A stretch of 48,471 bases of DNA from Acidimicrobiia bacterium (GCA_022827405.1 JAJDTA010000145.1:1-48471); one strand, 5' to 3'. Counted from the stretch's first letter, positions 1 to 8,980 are shown. Numbers and translations: made by a program. The notes: generated by a model not told the origin, from the letters alone.

Positions 1-5
1 CGAAT

Positions 6-28
6 GGAGCCAGGAGATACCCGGCTCC
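6..28. terminator. Hairpin at window start, possible terminator
   Basis: GGAGCC (6-11) pairs with GGCTCC (23-28). Two further G-C pairs (13-14 with 21-22) form past a bulged A and leave a six-base loop. There is no T-tract after it, so it may be a weak terminator of a gene left of the window, or only a structured spacer. Confidence 0.3.
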
Positions 29-93
29 AGGTCTGGACAGATTGACGGCAGCCCCGAAGCTACCCGCCGCCACCAGCCACGTCAACTATCGTA

Positions 94-99
94 TATAAT
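94..99 (+). promoter_or_regulatory. Putative -10 box of metY
   Basis: A perfect TATAAT lies 99 bases before the metY start codon. No good -35 hexamer sits 16-18 bases upstream. The implied leader of about 90 nt contains a small hairpin at 136-149 (CTGCC, loop AAAC, GGCAG). Unlike most promoters in this window, this one would give a long leader, so post-transcriptional control is possible. No known riboswitch class was recognised. Confidence 0.4.
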
Positions 100-198
100 T
101 CCCCAAGGAATAGTCCCCGGGCCACCCTTCGATAGCTGCCAAACGGCAGTAATTCATTAGTATCTACCCGGCAACTCTGAAAGGAAGAGGGAAGAGCC

Positions 199-1512
199 GT
201 GAGCGATAAATGGGGTTTTGAAACCAAGCAGATCCATGCCGGGCAAGAGCCCGATCCGGCCACCGGATCGCGGGCCGTGCCCATTTACCAGACCACCTCC
301 TATGTGTTTCGCGACACCGAGCACGCCGCCGCGCTGTTCGGGCTGGCCGAGGTGGGCAACATCTACACCCGCATCATGAATCCCACCCAGATGGTGCTGG
401 AGGCCCGCCTGTCTGCTCTGGAGGGCGGCACCGAGACCGCCATCGGGATTCCTGGGGCGCTGGCCATGGCGTCAGGACAGGCGGCCGAGACGCTGGCCAT
501 CTTGAACCTGGCCGAGTCGGGCGACCACGTGGTGTCCTCCGCGTCGCTGTACGGCGGTACTTACAACCTTCTGCACTACACCCTGCCCAAGATGGGCATC
601 GAGGTGTCGTTCATCGAGGATCCCGACGACTTGGGCGCCTGGAAGAACGCCATTCAGGAGAACACCAAGGTGCTCTACGCCGAGACCATCGGCAACCCCA
701 AGAACGACTGCCTCGACATCGAGGGTGTCGCCGCAGTGGGCCACGCCGAGGGCATCCCGCTGATGGTGGACAACACGGTGCCGTCTCCCTACCTGATCCG
801 GCCCCTGGAATTCGGGGCCGACATCGTGGTCCACTCCATGACCAAGTTCATCGGAGGGCACGGCAACTCCATCGGTGGGGTCATCATCGACGGCGGCACG
901 TTCGACTACGGGGCCAGCGGCCGCTTCCCCAACTTCACCGAGCCCGACCCCAGCTACCACGGCCTGGCCTTCTGGCCGGCTTTGGGCCACGGCTCTTTCA
1001 TCATCAAGGCCCGGGTGCAGCTGCTGCGGGATATCGGCGCGGCCATCTCCCCGCAAAACGCCTTCTACTTCCTCCAGGGACTAGAGACGCTCAGCCTCCG
1101 CATGGAGCGGCATTGCTCCAACGCCAAGGTCGTGTCTGATTACCTCGAAGGCCACGACCAGGTTGAGTCGGTGCAGTTCGGCGGACTCTCGTCCAGCCCG
1201 TGGCACGAGCGAATGAACCACTACACCGGCGGCAAGGGCTACGGCTCGGTGCCCGCCTTCCACATCAAGGGCGGACGCGACGCTGGCGAGAAGTTCGTGA
1301 ACGCGCTCACCCTGCACAGCCATGTGGCCAACATCGGCGACGTGCGCAGCCTGGTCATCCACCCGGCCTCCACCACCCACTCCCAGCTCACCGAAGAAGA
1401 GCAGGTGAGCACGGGCGTGTACCCCGGATTGGTCCGGCTGTCAGTCGGCTTGGAGTCGGTGGACGACATCATCGCCGACTTGGAGCAAGGCTTCGCGGCT
1501 GCCCGGGCCTAA
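199..1512 (+). CDS. metY: O-acetylhomoserine sulfhydrylase (MetY)
   Basis: A PLP-dependent Cys/Met-metabolism enzyme of 437 residues, the usual length for MetY. The family makes homocysteine from O-acetyl-L-homoserine and sulfide in the cytoplasm. The N-terminus (GFETKQIHAG) and the PLP-lysine motif SMTKFIGGHG, with Lys216, are typical. The long form with an insertion around residues 230-260 favours MetY over cystathionine gamma-synthase. The GTG start is preceded by a purine-rich Shine-Dalgarno region (GGAAGAGGGAAG). No metX lies beside it within the window, and the next gene is unrelated in function. Confidence 0.92.
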   Translation: MSDKWGFETKQIHAGQEPDPATGSRAVPIYQTTSYVFRDTEHAAALFGLAEVGNIYTRIMNPTQMVLEARLSALEGGTETAIGIPGALAMASGQAAETLAILNLAESGDHVVSSASLYGGTYNLLHYTLPKMGIEVSFIEDPDDLGAWKNAIQENTKVLYAETIGNPKNDCLDIEGVAAVGHAEGIPLMVDNTVPSPYLIRPLEFGADIVVHSMTKFIGGHGNSIGGVIIDGGTFDYGASGRFPNFTEPDPSYHGLAFWPALGHGSFIIKARVQLLRDIGAAISPQNAFYFLQGLETLSLRMERHCSNAKVVSDYLEGHDQVESVQFGGLSSSPWHERMNHYTGGKGYGSVPAFHIKGGRDAGEKFVNALTLHSHVANIGDVRSLVIHPASTTHSQLTEEEQVSTGVYPGLVRLSVGLESVDDIIADLEQGFAAARA

Positions 1513-1555
1513 GCCTGCCATCCGCACAGCAGCAGCTACGTGCGACCATAGGGGC

Positions 1556-3148
1556 GTGGGGTTCGCCCGCTTTCTCAAGTTCGCCTTCGCGCCATTGGCG
1601 CTGACGGTAGCGCTGTCCCTGGCGGTCGCGGCCTGCAAGACCCCCGACCTCGAGGGCCCGGTGGTATCGAGGCCCTCTCTGGCCACGCCCACCCCCACTG
1701 TCGAGGCCGAAACGCCAGAGGCTCCGGGGCCGACCTTTGAGCCCGAGGGTCCTGGTATCAGCGATGAGGCGATCAAGATCGGAGTGATCGCCGACGCCGG
1801 TGCGGGCAACGCGGTAACCGGCAGCAGCGAATCGGCGTGGCTGGCCATGCGGGCCTGGGCCCAGGCCGTGAACAGCACCGGTGGACTCGGCGGTCGGGAC
1901 GTGGAGATCGTCCTCATCGATTCCAATGTGTTCGACCACCGGGCCGCCATCCAGGAGGCCTGCGAGAGCGACATCTTCGCCTTGGTGGGTTCCTACGCGC
2001 TATTCGACGGTGACGGAGTGGATCTTCTGAACGACGAGTCCTGTCGGTTGCCCGACTTTCCCGCGGCCGCGTTGACCCCAGACCGGCGGGAGTCGCCGGT
2101 GACCTTTGTGTCCAACCCCACCTCCAACGTCTTGTGGCCGGCCGGTCCGGCCCGGTTCCTGAGTGAGCGCTACCCGCAGTCTGCGGCGGCATTGGGCACG
2201 GTCACTCTGGATCTGCCGGTGGCCTTCTATCGGGCCCAACGGGATATAGAGGCGGCCATTGAGGCGGGTTTCGGCTTCGCCTTTCAGACCACCGCCGAGG
2301 TAGTCGGCGAAGACTACGACGCGTTGGCTTCAGCCTTGCTGGAAGCAGGGGCGCGGGGGATTTTCTGGCCGGCTGACGGCCAGCGCCTTCTCGAACTGCT
2401 CAAGGCCTGGGAGAGCTTGATGGCCCAGTTGCCGATTTTCTTCTCAGCGCCTGCGGAGGAAGCGGCTGGGGTTTCTGAGGGAGAGACCACTGAGGTCCCT
2501 GTAGAGGAACCCACCTCGGTGCCCGAGGAAGGGTCGGGCCCGGAGACTGAGGAAGTTCCTGCGCAGCCGGGGGAGGATGACACGGTCATCGAGGAGGAGC
2601 CCACCGGTGGGGAGTTCTTCGTACTGTGCTCGACTGACTGCTACTCCCAGAGCTGGGCCGAACAAGCCGGGGAATTGGAATCGAACATCTGGGTGAGCAT
2701 CGGGATGCTCCCCTTTGAAGAGCCGGGCGACAACGTCGAATTGGTGAGATATGTGCTCTTTTTGAGGGAGGAAGTGGACGAGGAGGCCGAAGTCGACTTG
2801 ATCGGCCTATCGAGCTGGGCATCGGCACTGCTGTTCGAGGAAGCGGTCAATCGGGCGATGTTCACCAGCGGCGGAGGGCTGACCCGAGAGCTGGTGATTG
2901 AGGCGGCCGGCACCATCACCGAGTGGGACGGCCGGGGCTTGCACGGCCCGACCAATCCGGCAGAGGGAATACCCTCGCCGTGCTTCCTGCTAATGAGCCC
3001 CACCCCCAGCGGTTGGATCCGCCGCCACCCCGCCACCCAGGGCACCATGGACTGCGATCCCGACAACCTGGTTGAGCTCGTCGACTCGGCCACCCTGGGC
3101 ATCAGCCCCAGCCGCCGCGATCCAGCCGAATCGTCGGGAACGCGCTAG
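1556..3148 (+). CDS. Lipoprotein, type I periplasmic binding protein-like
   Basis: A 530-residue predicted lipoprotein. A signal peptide ends in a lipobox (AVAAC, Cys27). From about residue 65 there is a branched-chain amino-acid-type ligand-binding fold (DEAIKIGVIAD, then NSTGGLGGRDVEIV). An acidic Pro/Glu-rich insert at about residues 300-352 interrupts the second lobe and is unusual in this family. No permease or ATPase genes lie nearby, so it may be an orphan receptor or may serve a transporter encoded elsewhere. The GTG start follows metY by 43 bases. Its stop codon overlaps that of the convergent CoA-transferase in a shared CTAG. Confidence 0.75.
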   Translation: MGFARFLKFAFAPLALTVALSLAVAACKTPDLEGPVVSRPSLATPTPTVEAETPEAPGPTFEPEGPGISDEAIKIGVIADAGAGNAVTGSSESAWLAMRAWAQAVNSTGGLGGRDVEIVLIDSNVFDHRAAIQEACESDIFALVGSYALFDGDGVDLLNDESCRLPDFPAAALTPDRRESPVTFVSNPTSNVLWPAGPARFLSERYPQSAAALGTVTLDLPVAFYRAQRDIEAAIEAGFGFAFQTTAEVVGEDYDALASALLEAGARGIFWPADGQRLLELLKAWESLMAQLPIFFSAPAEEAAGVSEGETTEVPVEEPTSVPEEGSGPETEEVPAQPGEDDTVIEEEPTGGEFFVLCSTDCYSQSWAEQAGELESNIWVSIGMLPFEEPGDNVELVRYVLFLREEVDEEAEVDLIGLSSWASALLFEEAVNRAMFTSGGGLTRELVIEAAGTITEWDGRGLHGPTNPAEGIPSPCFLLMSPTPSGWIRRHPATQGTMDCDPDNLVELVDSATLGISPSRRDPAESSGTR

Positions 3149-5544
3149 AGGCCGGCGGGGCGGGTGCCGACGACGCCCTTGGCCTCCAATTCGGCCAACT
3201 CGTTATCGGTCAGGCCTAGCTCGCCGCCCAGGACCTCGCGATTGTGCTGGCCGAGGGTGGGGGCCGGGGTCTTGGTCCAGGGGTCGGGTGATGACTCGAA
3301 GCGGAACGGGAGGCTGGCGCAGGGGACCTCTCCGCACACCGGGTGGTTGATCGACTCGATGAACGGACGGGCCAGAAGCTGGGGGTGGTCGCCGATTTCG
3401 GCCCCGAGCACCACCACGCTGGCCGGGATCCCAGAGGCGAGCAGCTTTTCCACCGCGTCCGCGTCGGATTGGGGGGCCACCCATTCGGCTATCCCGGCAT
3501 CGATGGCATCGGCCGCGGTCCGGCGCTTGTCGTCGGTGTCGTAGCTGGCCCATTCAGGGCGGTCGAGCAGGCCGCAGAGGGCCTCCCACTGGCGGTCGTT
3601 CGCCACCGCGATAGCCACCCAGCGCTCGAATCCGGCCGCGGGGTACAGGCCCTGGGGAGCGGCCCGCGGCCCTCGGTTGCCCTCCCGGGGGAGTTGTCGG
3701 CCAAGTGCCGAGTACTCCACCAGTTGCTCGGCGGCAGCGTTGAGGGCAGCGGCCACCATGGTCACCTCTACCAGACGTCCCTTGCCGGTGCGGTCTCGCT
3801 CCTCGAGGGCGGTGAGGGTGGCGAACACCGCGTGCATTCCGGCCAGCGGGTCGCACGGTCCTCGGGGAATCTGGGGATCCTCGTCGGGGTAGCCGGTGAT
3901 GTTGGCCATCCCGGTGAGCTGTTCCATGGTCTGGGCGAAGCCGGTGTTGTTGCGCCAGGCGCCGCTGAGGCCGAAGGCGGGCATCCGGGTCATGATCAGC
4001 CTCGGATTGAGGGCCGACAGCCGCTCCCAGGTGAGCCCGAAGCCTTCCATCACCCTGGGGGTGAAGTTCTCGATCACCACGTCGGCTTCGGCGATGAGCT
4101 TCTCGGCCACTGCCACACCCTCGGGGGAGCGGAGGTCGAGGGTGATGTCTCGCTTGTTGGTGTTGGCCCCGTGAAAGACCATGCCCCATTCCCACCACTG
4201 GTCTTGCGACGGTGGTTGGGCGGAGGCGAAGCGCATACCGTCGGCCCTCTGGATGGACTCGATCTTGACCACGTCGGCGCCAAGCAGGGCCAGTGAGTGG
4301 CTCGCGATGGGTCCGGCCCACCAGGCGGTGAAGTCAATCACCCGCACCCCGGCCAGGGGGAGTGCGGCAGGCTCGCCTCGGTTGGACTGGGGGGTGTGGG
4401 CTTCGATCTGGCCGGTGTGCTCACCTGCGGCGGGGACCGGCTCGAAGGGCCTGGTATCGGCGCCGTGCAATTGGTAGGGAACGGCTGGCTGGGTGAAGCC
4501 GCCCGAGGGGTTGGTGGTGAAGGCATCCCTCCCGGAGAACGCCTCCAAAGTAGGCACGGATGCCCCGGTGCCGATAGGGGCTACCGGAATGCGACGAGCT
4601 GAGGCTTCGGCAATCACCTCGGCGGTGGTCCGCTGAGTGGTCCAGGCGTGCATGGCCGCCCGGAATTCGTCCCTCCGTTTCCAGCGGCCGCCGTAGCCGC
4701 ACATCTCCTCGTCTTCCAGCCAATCGGAGCGGCCGATCATCACCAGGAAGTCCAAGAACTGTTGGCGGGCCACCGTGCAGAAGCCCACGTGGCCGTCGGC
4801 GGTTGGTTCGATGGAGGGCAGCTCTACGTTGCGGCCCGGTCGCTGAGGGTTGGTGTCGCCGGTGAACTCGGCGTTGATCCAAGCGTACGTGTTCATGGTC
4901 ATGACCATGGTCTCGAACATGGACACGTCCACATGGTCGCCCTGGCCGCTTCGTCCGGCGGCTCGGGCCGCGGCCAGCGCGCCCACTCCGGCATAGATGG
5001 CTGTGGTCCACTCGCCGATGACGCCTCCGGCCTGCACCGGCGGCCGCTCGGGGTTGCCCCGCTTGCCGATGCCGCCGCATTCAGCCTGCAAGGTGAACTC
5101 GGTGGCGGGACGATGGGCATAGGGCCCGGTGCGCCCCCACGGGGAGATCGACACCAGAACCAGCGCAGGATTGGCTTGGCGGGCCGACTCGATGACTGCG
5201 GGTGGCAGTCCTTGGTCGGTGGAGTCAATGAGGATGTCGGCGCTGGCCAGCAGGTCAGCGATTTCCGGGTCGCTTGGATCGCCAATCACCGAGCGTTTGG
5301 AGGTGTTCAGAAACTGGAACAGCGGGCCGTCCTTGTCGCCCAGCTCAGCACCTGAGGCCGACCACCGGCGCAGAGTGTCGCCGCCGGAAGGCTCGATCTT
5401 GATGACGTCGGCCCCGGCGTCGGCGAGGAGCTTGCCTGCGTAGGAGGCAGATATGCCGCCTCCTATCTCGAAGACCCGGAGGTGCTGGAGGATCATTGAG
5501 AGCTGGAGCCGTCGGCACAAGACATCGCCCGGCAGGTTACTCAT
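3145..5544 (-). CDS. Double-domain class III CoA-transferase (CaiB/BaiF)
   Basis: Two complete CaiB/BaiF modules lie in one chain of about 799 residues. The first starts with LRVFEIGGGISASYAGKLLA and the second, near residue 395, with VRVIDFTAWWAGP. Single-domain members have about 400 residues. The family transfers CoA between acyl groups through an aspartyl intermediate. The second module has an Asp (GPCDPLAG) where the catalytic Asp is expected, whereas the first has Glu (VIGEWTTA). The first half may therefore be structural or altered in activity. Start 5544 was chosen over an upstream ATG at 5691, whose extra 49 residues look non-coding. ATG 5496 is also possible. Confidence 0.85.
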   Translation of the reverse strand: MSNLPGDVLCRRLQLSMILQHLRVFEIGGGISASYAGKLLADAGADVIKIEPSGGDTLRRWSASGAELGDKDGPLFQFLNTSKRSVIGDPSDPEIADLLASADILIDSTDQGLPPAVIESARQANPALVLVSISPWGRTGPYAHRPATEFTLQAECGGIGKRGNPERPPVQAGGVIGEWTTAIYAGVGALAAARAAGRSGQGDHVDVSMFETMVMTMNTYAWINAEFTGDTNPQRPGRNVELPSIEPTADGHVGFCTVARQQFLDFLVMIGRSDWLEDEEMCGYGGRWKRRDEFRAAMHAWTTQRTTAEVIAEASARRIPVAPIGTGASVPTLEAFSGRDAFTTNPSGGFTQPAVPYQLHGADTRPFEPVPAAGEHTGQIEAHTPQSNRGEPAALPLAGVRVIDFTAWWAGPIASHSLALLGADVVKIESIQRADGMRFASAQPPSQDQWWEWGMVFHGANTNKRDITLDLRSPEGVAVAEKLIAEADVVIENFTPRVMEGFGLTWERLSALNPRLIMTRMPAFGLSGAWRNNTGFAQTMEQLTGMANITGYPDEDPQIPRGPCDPLAGMHAVFATLTALEERDRTGKGRLVEVTMVAAALNAAAEQLVEYSALGRQLPREGNRGPRAAPQGLYPAAGFERWVAIAVANDRQWEALCGLLDRPEWASYDTDDKRRTAADAIDAGIAEWVAPQSDADAVEKLLASGIPASVVVLGAEIGDHPQLLARPFIESINHPVCGEVPCASLPFRFESSPDPWTKTPAPTLGQHNREVLGGELGLTDNELAELEAKGVVGTRPAGL

Positions 5545-5554
5545 CAACGACCTG

Positions 5555-5583
5555 GGGTACCCATGCCAGCGCGTTGGGCGCTG
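5555..5583. promoter_or_regulatory. Inverted repeats between divergent CoA-transferase and esterase
   Basis: An 8-bp palindrome GGGTACCC (5555-5562) is followed by CAGCGC / GCGCTG arms (5567-5572 and 5578-5583) with a five-base spacer. Both lie between divergently transcribed genes, so they could be regulator sites. No regulator gene is nearby. Confidence 0.25.
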
Positions 5584-5670
5584 CCAGACCGTCTGCGACC
5601 TAGTATTCGTGGTCGTTGAATTGAACTGCGATTCGGCCCTGAGCCATCTGGGTCGAGGGAAGGAGCCGTA

Positions 5671-6600
5671 ATGGCGACTGTGCCGCTGCACGAGGAGATC
5701 GAGCCGATCAAGGAGATGGTGCCGTTTGCCGTCATCAATGCGGAGAATCTGCCCGAGTTGCGGGCTGGGCGTCTAGGAGAGCTTCCCGAACTAAGCGATG
5801 TAGTCGAGCGCACCGACTATGTGGTGGATGAGACCAATGGGGTGGTGGTGCGGGTGCATCGCTCAGCGGGCGCAGAGGGCGATCTGCCATGCGTGTACTC
5901 GATTCACGGCGGGGGATACATCCTGGGCAGCTACGAGATGGACGACGCCAAGTTCGATCGGTGGTGTCCCGAATACGGGATTGTCGGGGTGTCGGTGGAG
6001 TACCGGTTGTCACCGGAGACGCCCTATCCAGGGCCGCTCGAGGACTGCTACGCCGGTTTGAAGTGGACCTACGACAACGCCGATGAGCTGGGGATCGACC
6101 GAGACAAGATCGGCATTACCGGGGTCAGCGCAGGGGGCGGCTTGTGCGCTGCGCTGGCGTTGCTGGCCCGGGATCGGGCCGAGGTGCCGCTGCAATTCCA
6201 ATTGCTGGACTGCCCGATGATTGATGACCGCCAGATCACCCCGTCAAGCCAACTCGACGAACTGCTGGTCTGGAGCAGGGAGTCGAACGCTTTCGGCTGG
6301 CAGAGCTACCTCGGCGACCTCTACGGATCGGACGATGTGCCCTACACCGCGGCCCCTTCCCGGGCTGAAGACCTATCCGGCCTCCCTGAGGCCTACGTCT
6401 GCATCGGCGGGGCCGACGGCTTCCGCGACGAAGACATCACCTACGCCATGCGCCTGTACGGCGCGGGCGTGCCCACCGAGCTCCACGTCTATCCCGGCGC
6501 CCCCCACGGCGTCGCCCTCTTCTCCCACCTCGAAGTGGCCCAGCGCTACTCCGCCGACCAAGAAGACTGGCTCCGCCGCCAGCTCGAGCGGCTCGGCTGA
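5671..6600 (+). CDS. Alpha/beta hydrolase, HSL-type esterase (copy 1)
   Basis: A 309-residue carboxylesterase of the hormone-sensitive-lipase family. The oxyanion-hole motif HGGG is at 79-82, the nucleophile elbow GVSAG has Ser153, and Asp249 (ADGFRDE) and His279 (APHG) complete the triad. The family hydrolyses short acyl esters or lactones in the cytoplasm. A good Shine-Dalgarno sequence (GGAAGGAG) precedes the ATG. The next gene is a close paralogue 26 bases downstream, so the two are probably co-transcribed. The substrate is unknown. Confidence 0.88.
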   Translation: MATVPLHEEIEPIKEMVPFAVINAENLPELRAGRLGELPELSDVVERTDYVVDETNGVVVRVHRSAGAEGDLPCVYSIHGGGYILGSYEMDDAKFDRWCPEYGIVGVSVEYRLSPETPYPGPLEDCYAGLKWTYDNADELGIDRDKIGITGVSAGGGLCAALALLARDRAEVPLQFQLLDCPMIDDRQITPSSQLDELLVWSRESNAFGWQSYLGDLYGSDDVPYTAAPSRAEDLSGLPEAYVCIGGADGFRDEDITYAMRLYGAGVPTELHVYPGAPHGVALFSHLEVAQRYSADQEDWLRRQLERLG

Positions 6601-6626
6601 GGGCTTCTTCGCTTTTCAGCCCCGGA

Positions 6627-7565
6627 ATGGCGGGTACTGCGATGGTCCTACTGGACGAGGAGATCGAACAGCTCAAGCACACCGTGCCGACTCGTGAACT
6701 CAGTGCTGAGCTGCTGCCCGAGATTCGGGCCACTTTGCCGGTCCAGTTCCCCGAGTTGAGCGATGCGGTGGAGCGGTCGGATCATGTGGTGGATGAAGCC
6801 AATGGAGTGGTGGTGCGTGTACACCGCCCGCGGGGGATTGAGAGTGCGGTGCCGTGCGTGTATTCGATTCACGGCGGGGGCTACATCCGGGGCACCTACG
6901 ACATGGACGACGCCAGGTTCGACCACTGGTGTCCGACCTACGGCATCGTTGGGGTGTCGGTTGAGTACCGGCTGGCCCCGGAAACGTCCTACCCCGGTCC
7001 GCTGGAGGACTGCTACGCCGGTTTGACGTGGACATACGACAACGCCGCGGAGCTGGGCATTGACCCCGACAAGATCGGCATCACCGGAGTAAGTGCCGGA
7101 GGCGGCCTGTGCGCCGCACTGGCCTTGCTGGCCCGAGACCGAGGTGAAGTCCCCTTGCAGTTCCAGCTCTTGGACTGCCCCATGCTCGACGACCGCCAGA
7201 TCACTTCGTCCAGCCAACAGGAAGACCTGGTCATCTGGAATAAAGCCTCGAACGCCTTCGGCTGGCAGTGCTATCTAGGCGACCTCTACGGCTCAGAAGA
7301 CGTCCCCTACACCGCAGCCGCCGCCCGAGCCGAGGACCTGTCCGGCCTCCCCGAGGCCTACGTCTGCGTCGGCGGCGCCGACGGCTTCCGCGACGAGAAC
7401 ATCATCTACGCCATGCGTCTCTACGGCGCCGGCGTCCCCACCGAACTCCACGTCTACCCCGGCGCCCCCCACGGAGTAGGCCTCTTCCCCCAAACCGCCA
7501 TCGCCCACCGCTACGCCACCGACCGCGAACACTGGCTCCGGAGACAATTGGAGCGTCTTGGCTGA
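6627..7565 (+). CDS. Alpha/beta hydrolase, HSL-type esterase (copy 2)
   Basis: A 312-residue paralogue of the preceding gene, alignable end to end with a three-residue N-terminal offset. It keeps HGGG (82-85), Ser156 in GVSAG, Asp252 and His282. Long blocks such as the region around DRQIT and the C-terminal YPGAPHGV are shared. This is a tandem duplication, with divergence greatest in the N-terminal cap (about residues 1-50), which usually shapes substrate access in HSL enzymes. An alternative start is ATG 6642. No strong ribosome-binding site is visible. Confidence 0.87.
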   Translation: MAGTAMVLLDEEIEQLKHTVPTRELSAELLPEIRATLPVQFPELSDAVERSDHVVDEANGVVVRVHRPRGIESAVPCVYSIHGGGYIRGTYDMDDARFDHWCPTYGIVGVSVEYRLAPETSYPGPLEDCYAGLTWTYDNAAELGIDPDKIGITGVSAGGGLCAALALLARDRGEVPLQFQLLDCPMLDDRQITSSSQQEDLVIWNKASNAFGWQCYLGDLYGSEDVPYTAAAARAEDLSGLPEAYVCVGGADGFRDENIIYAMRLYGAGVPTELHVYPGAPHGVGLFPQTAIAHRYATDREHWLRRQLERLG

Positions 7566-7590
7566 GGGCGATCCCAGGCTCGAAGCCGGC

Positions 7591-8058
7591 TCAGTTGTCT
7601 TCAACTAGGCGGGCGGGGAAGCCGCCTTTGGAGATGGGGCCCCATTGGTCGATTGTGAGGCGGATGAGGCATTTGCCCTGGTGGGCCATGGCTTGGCGGT
7701 ATTCGTCCCAGTCGGGGTGTTCGCCGGAGATGACTCGGAAGTATTCGACTAGGCCGTCGAGAGCCTCGGGCATGTCGAGGACCTCGGCGGTGCCGTCGAG
7801 CTGCATCCACTCGCCGCCGAACTCGTCCGACATCACCACCATGGAGGCCTCGGGGTTTCGCTTGGCGTTGATCGACTTGGCCCGTTCGGGATAGCTGGAC
7901 ACCACCACCCGGCCGCTGGTGTCGAGGCCTAGCGTCACCAGCGAGCTCTGAGGACGCCCGTCTTGGCGGGTAGTGAGGAGCACGCCTCGGTGGCGGGGGC
8001 GGACGAATTCCTCCATCTCGGCCCTGTCGACATAGCGGTCGGTAGCAATCGAAGCCAT
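7591..8058 (-). CDS. PPOX-class flavin/F420-binding oxidoreductase
   Basis: A 155-residue split-barrel protein of the pyridoxamine-5'-phosphate-oxidase-like class. Typical segments are RHRGVLLTTRQDGRPQSS and a central GRVVVSSYPERAKSINAKRNP. Actinobacterial members often use deazaflavin F420. The start is supported by a TAGGTT hexamer six bases upstream (leaderless pattern). It lies tail to tail with the esterase pair and upstream, on the same strand, is a crotonase with its own Shine-Dalgarno. The substrate is unknown. Confidence 0.8.
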   Translation of the reverse strand: MASIATDRYVDRAEMEEFVRPRHRGVLLTTRQDGRPQSSLVTLGLDTSGRVVVSSYPERAKSINAKRNPEASMVVMSDEFGGEWMQLDGTAEVLDMPEALDGLVEYFRVISGEHPDWDEYRQAMAHQGKCLIRLTIDQWGPISKGGFPARLVEDN

Positions 8059-8064
8059 GGGTTG

Positions 8065-8070
8065 AACCTA
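8065..8070 (-). promoter_or_regulatory. Leaderless -10 box of PPOX gene
   Basis: TAGGTT on the minus strand, six bases before ATG 8058. Transcription would begin at the start codon. Confidence 0.5.
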
Positions 8071-8095
8071 GCTGTCTGCTGCCAATGGTCCTGAA

Positions 8096-8980
8096 CTACA
8101 GCGTGCGTCTTACGGGAAGGAGGTTCTGGAAGACGGGGTCGCGTCCTTCGGTTCTCGCCGCGAACACCTCGGCCATGTCGTCGGGGTGGAACATGCCAGC
8201 TTGCCAGGTGGCTATGTAGTTGAGGCCGTCGGCCACGCTGTGGTCGCGGGTGTAGTTGAGCATCTCCTTGGAGCCCCAAATGGCCAGCGGCGAGCGCTGG
8301 GCAATTTCCTGCGCGATGGCGAGTACTCCTTCGATCATGGCCTCTTGATCAGGGTAGACCTGGTTGACCAATCCTGCTGCCTTTGCCTCATCGGCGGTGA
8401 GCCGGCGTCCCGTGTAGGCCAGCTCGCGGGCTAGGCCGTCGGGGATGATCCGGGGCAGCCGTTGCAATGTGCCTAAATCGGCAGTCAGGCCGATGTTGAT
8501 CTCCTGGATGCAGAAGAAGGCATCGGCGGTGCAGTACCGCATGTCGGCGGCGCAGACCATGTCGACCCCTCCGCCGACGCAGCCGCCCTGCACTGCGGCC
8601 AGCACGGGCATACGGGCCTTCTCCAGGCAGCTGAACGACTCCTGGAGGATCAGGGCGAGGTTGCGAGTCTCGGCTCGGACCCGGCCGAATTCCGGTGCCT
8701 CTGCTGACTCCCTATCAGTATCTGAGCCACCCGAGAACAGCGAGTCCGGCTGGGTGAACACCGACAGGTCCATGCCCGCGGTGAAGTGGCGTCCGGTGGA
8801 GGAGACCACCAGCGCCCGGGCCTCCCCGGAGTCGGACAGCTCGTTCACCGCCGCGGGCAGCTCAGACCAGAACTCCGGAATCATCGAGTTCTTGGCCTCG
8901 GGCCGCGAGAGCTGGAGGTGGGCGACGCCACCTTCGAGGGTGATCTCGAAGCAGGTGTAGTTCTGGTTTGAGCCAGCCAT
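8096..8980 (-). CDS. Crotonase, delta3,5-delta2,4-dienoyl-CoA isomerase-like
   Basis: A 294-residue enoyl-CoA hydratase/isomerase family member. Asp140 (GGGVD), Glu160 (CIQEINIG) and Asp168 (LTADLG) have the 20- and 28-residue spacing of the three acidic catalytic residues of dienoyl-CoA isomerase (ECH1), and GTLQRLP follows as in that group. It would shift double bonds in dienoyl-CoA during beta-oxidation of unsaturated acids. ATG 8980 has a Shine-Dalgarno (GAAAGGAAG). It diverges from an amidohydrolase, with a dyad-symmetric element in between. Confidence 0.82.
   Translation of the reverse strand: MAGSNQNYTCFEITLEGGVAHLQLSRPEAKNSMIPEFWSELPAAVNELSDSGEARALVVSSTGRHFTAGMDLSVFTQPDSLFSGGSDTDRESAEAPEFGRVRAETRNLALILQESFSCLEKARMPVLAAVQGGCVGGGVDMVCAADMRYCTADAFFCIQEINIGLTADLGTLQRLPRIIPDGLARELAYTGRRLTADEAKAAGLVNQVYPDQEAMIEGVLAIAQEIAQRSPLAIWGSKEMLNYTRDHSVADGLNYIATWQAGMFHPDDMAEVFAARTEGRDPVFQNLLPVRRTL

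Noticed and set aside
100-198. A SAM-type riboswitch in the metY leader
   Set aside because: Only a 5-bp hairpin (136-149) is visible. The conserved core of SAM riboswitch classes was not found.
1200-1604. Other open frames inside metY and similar genes
   Set aside because: Arg/Pro/Ala-rich frames overlapping well-supported genes are typical shadows in high-GC DNA.
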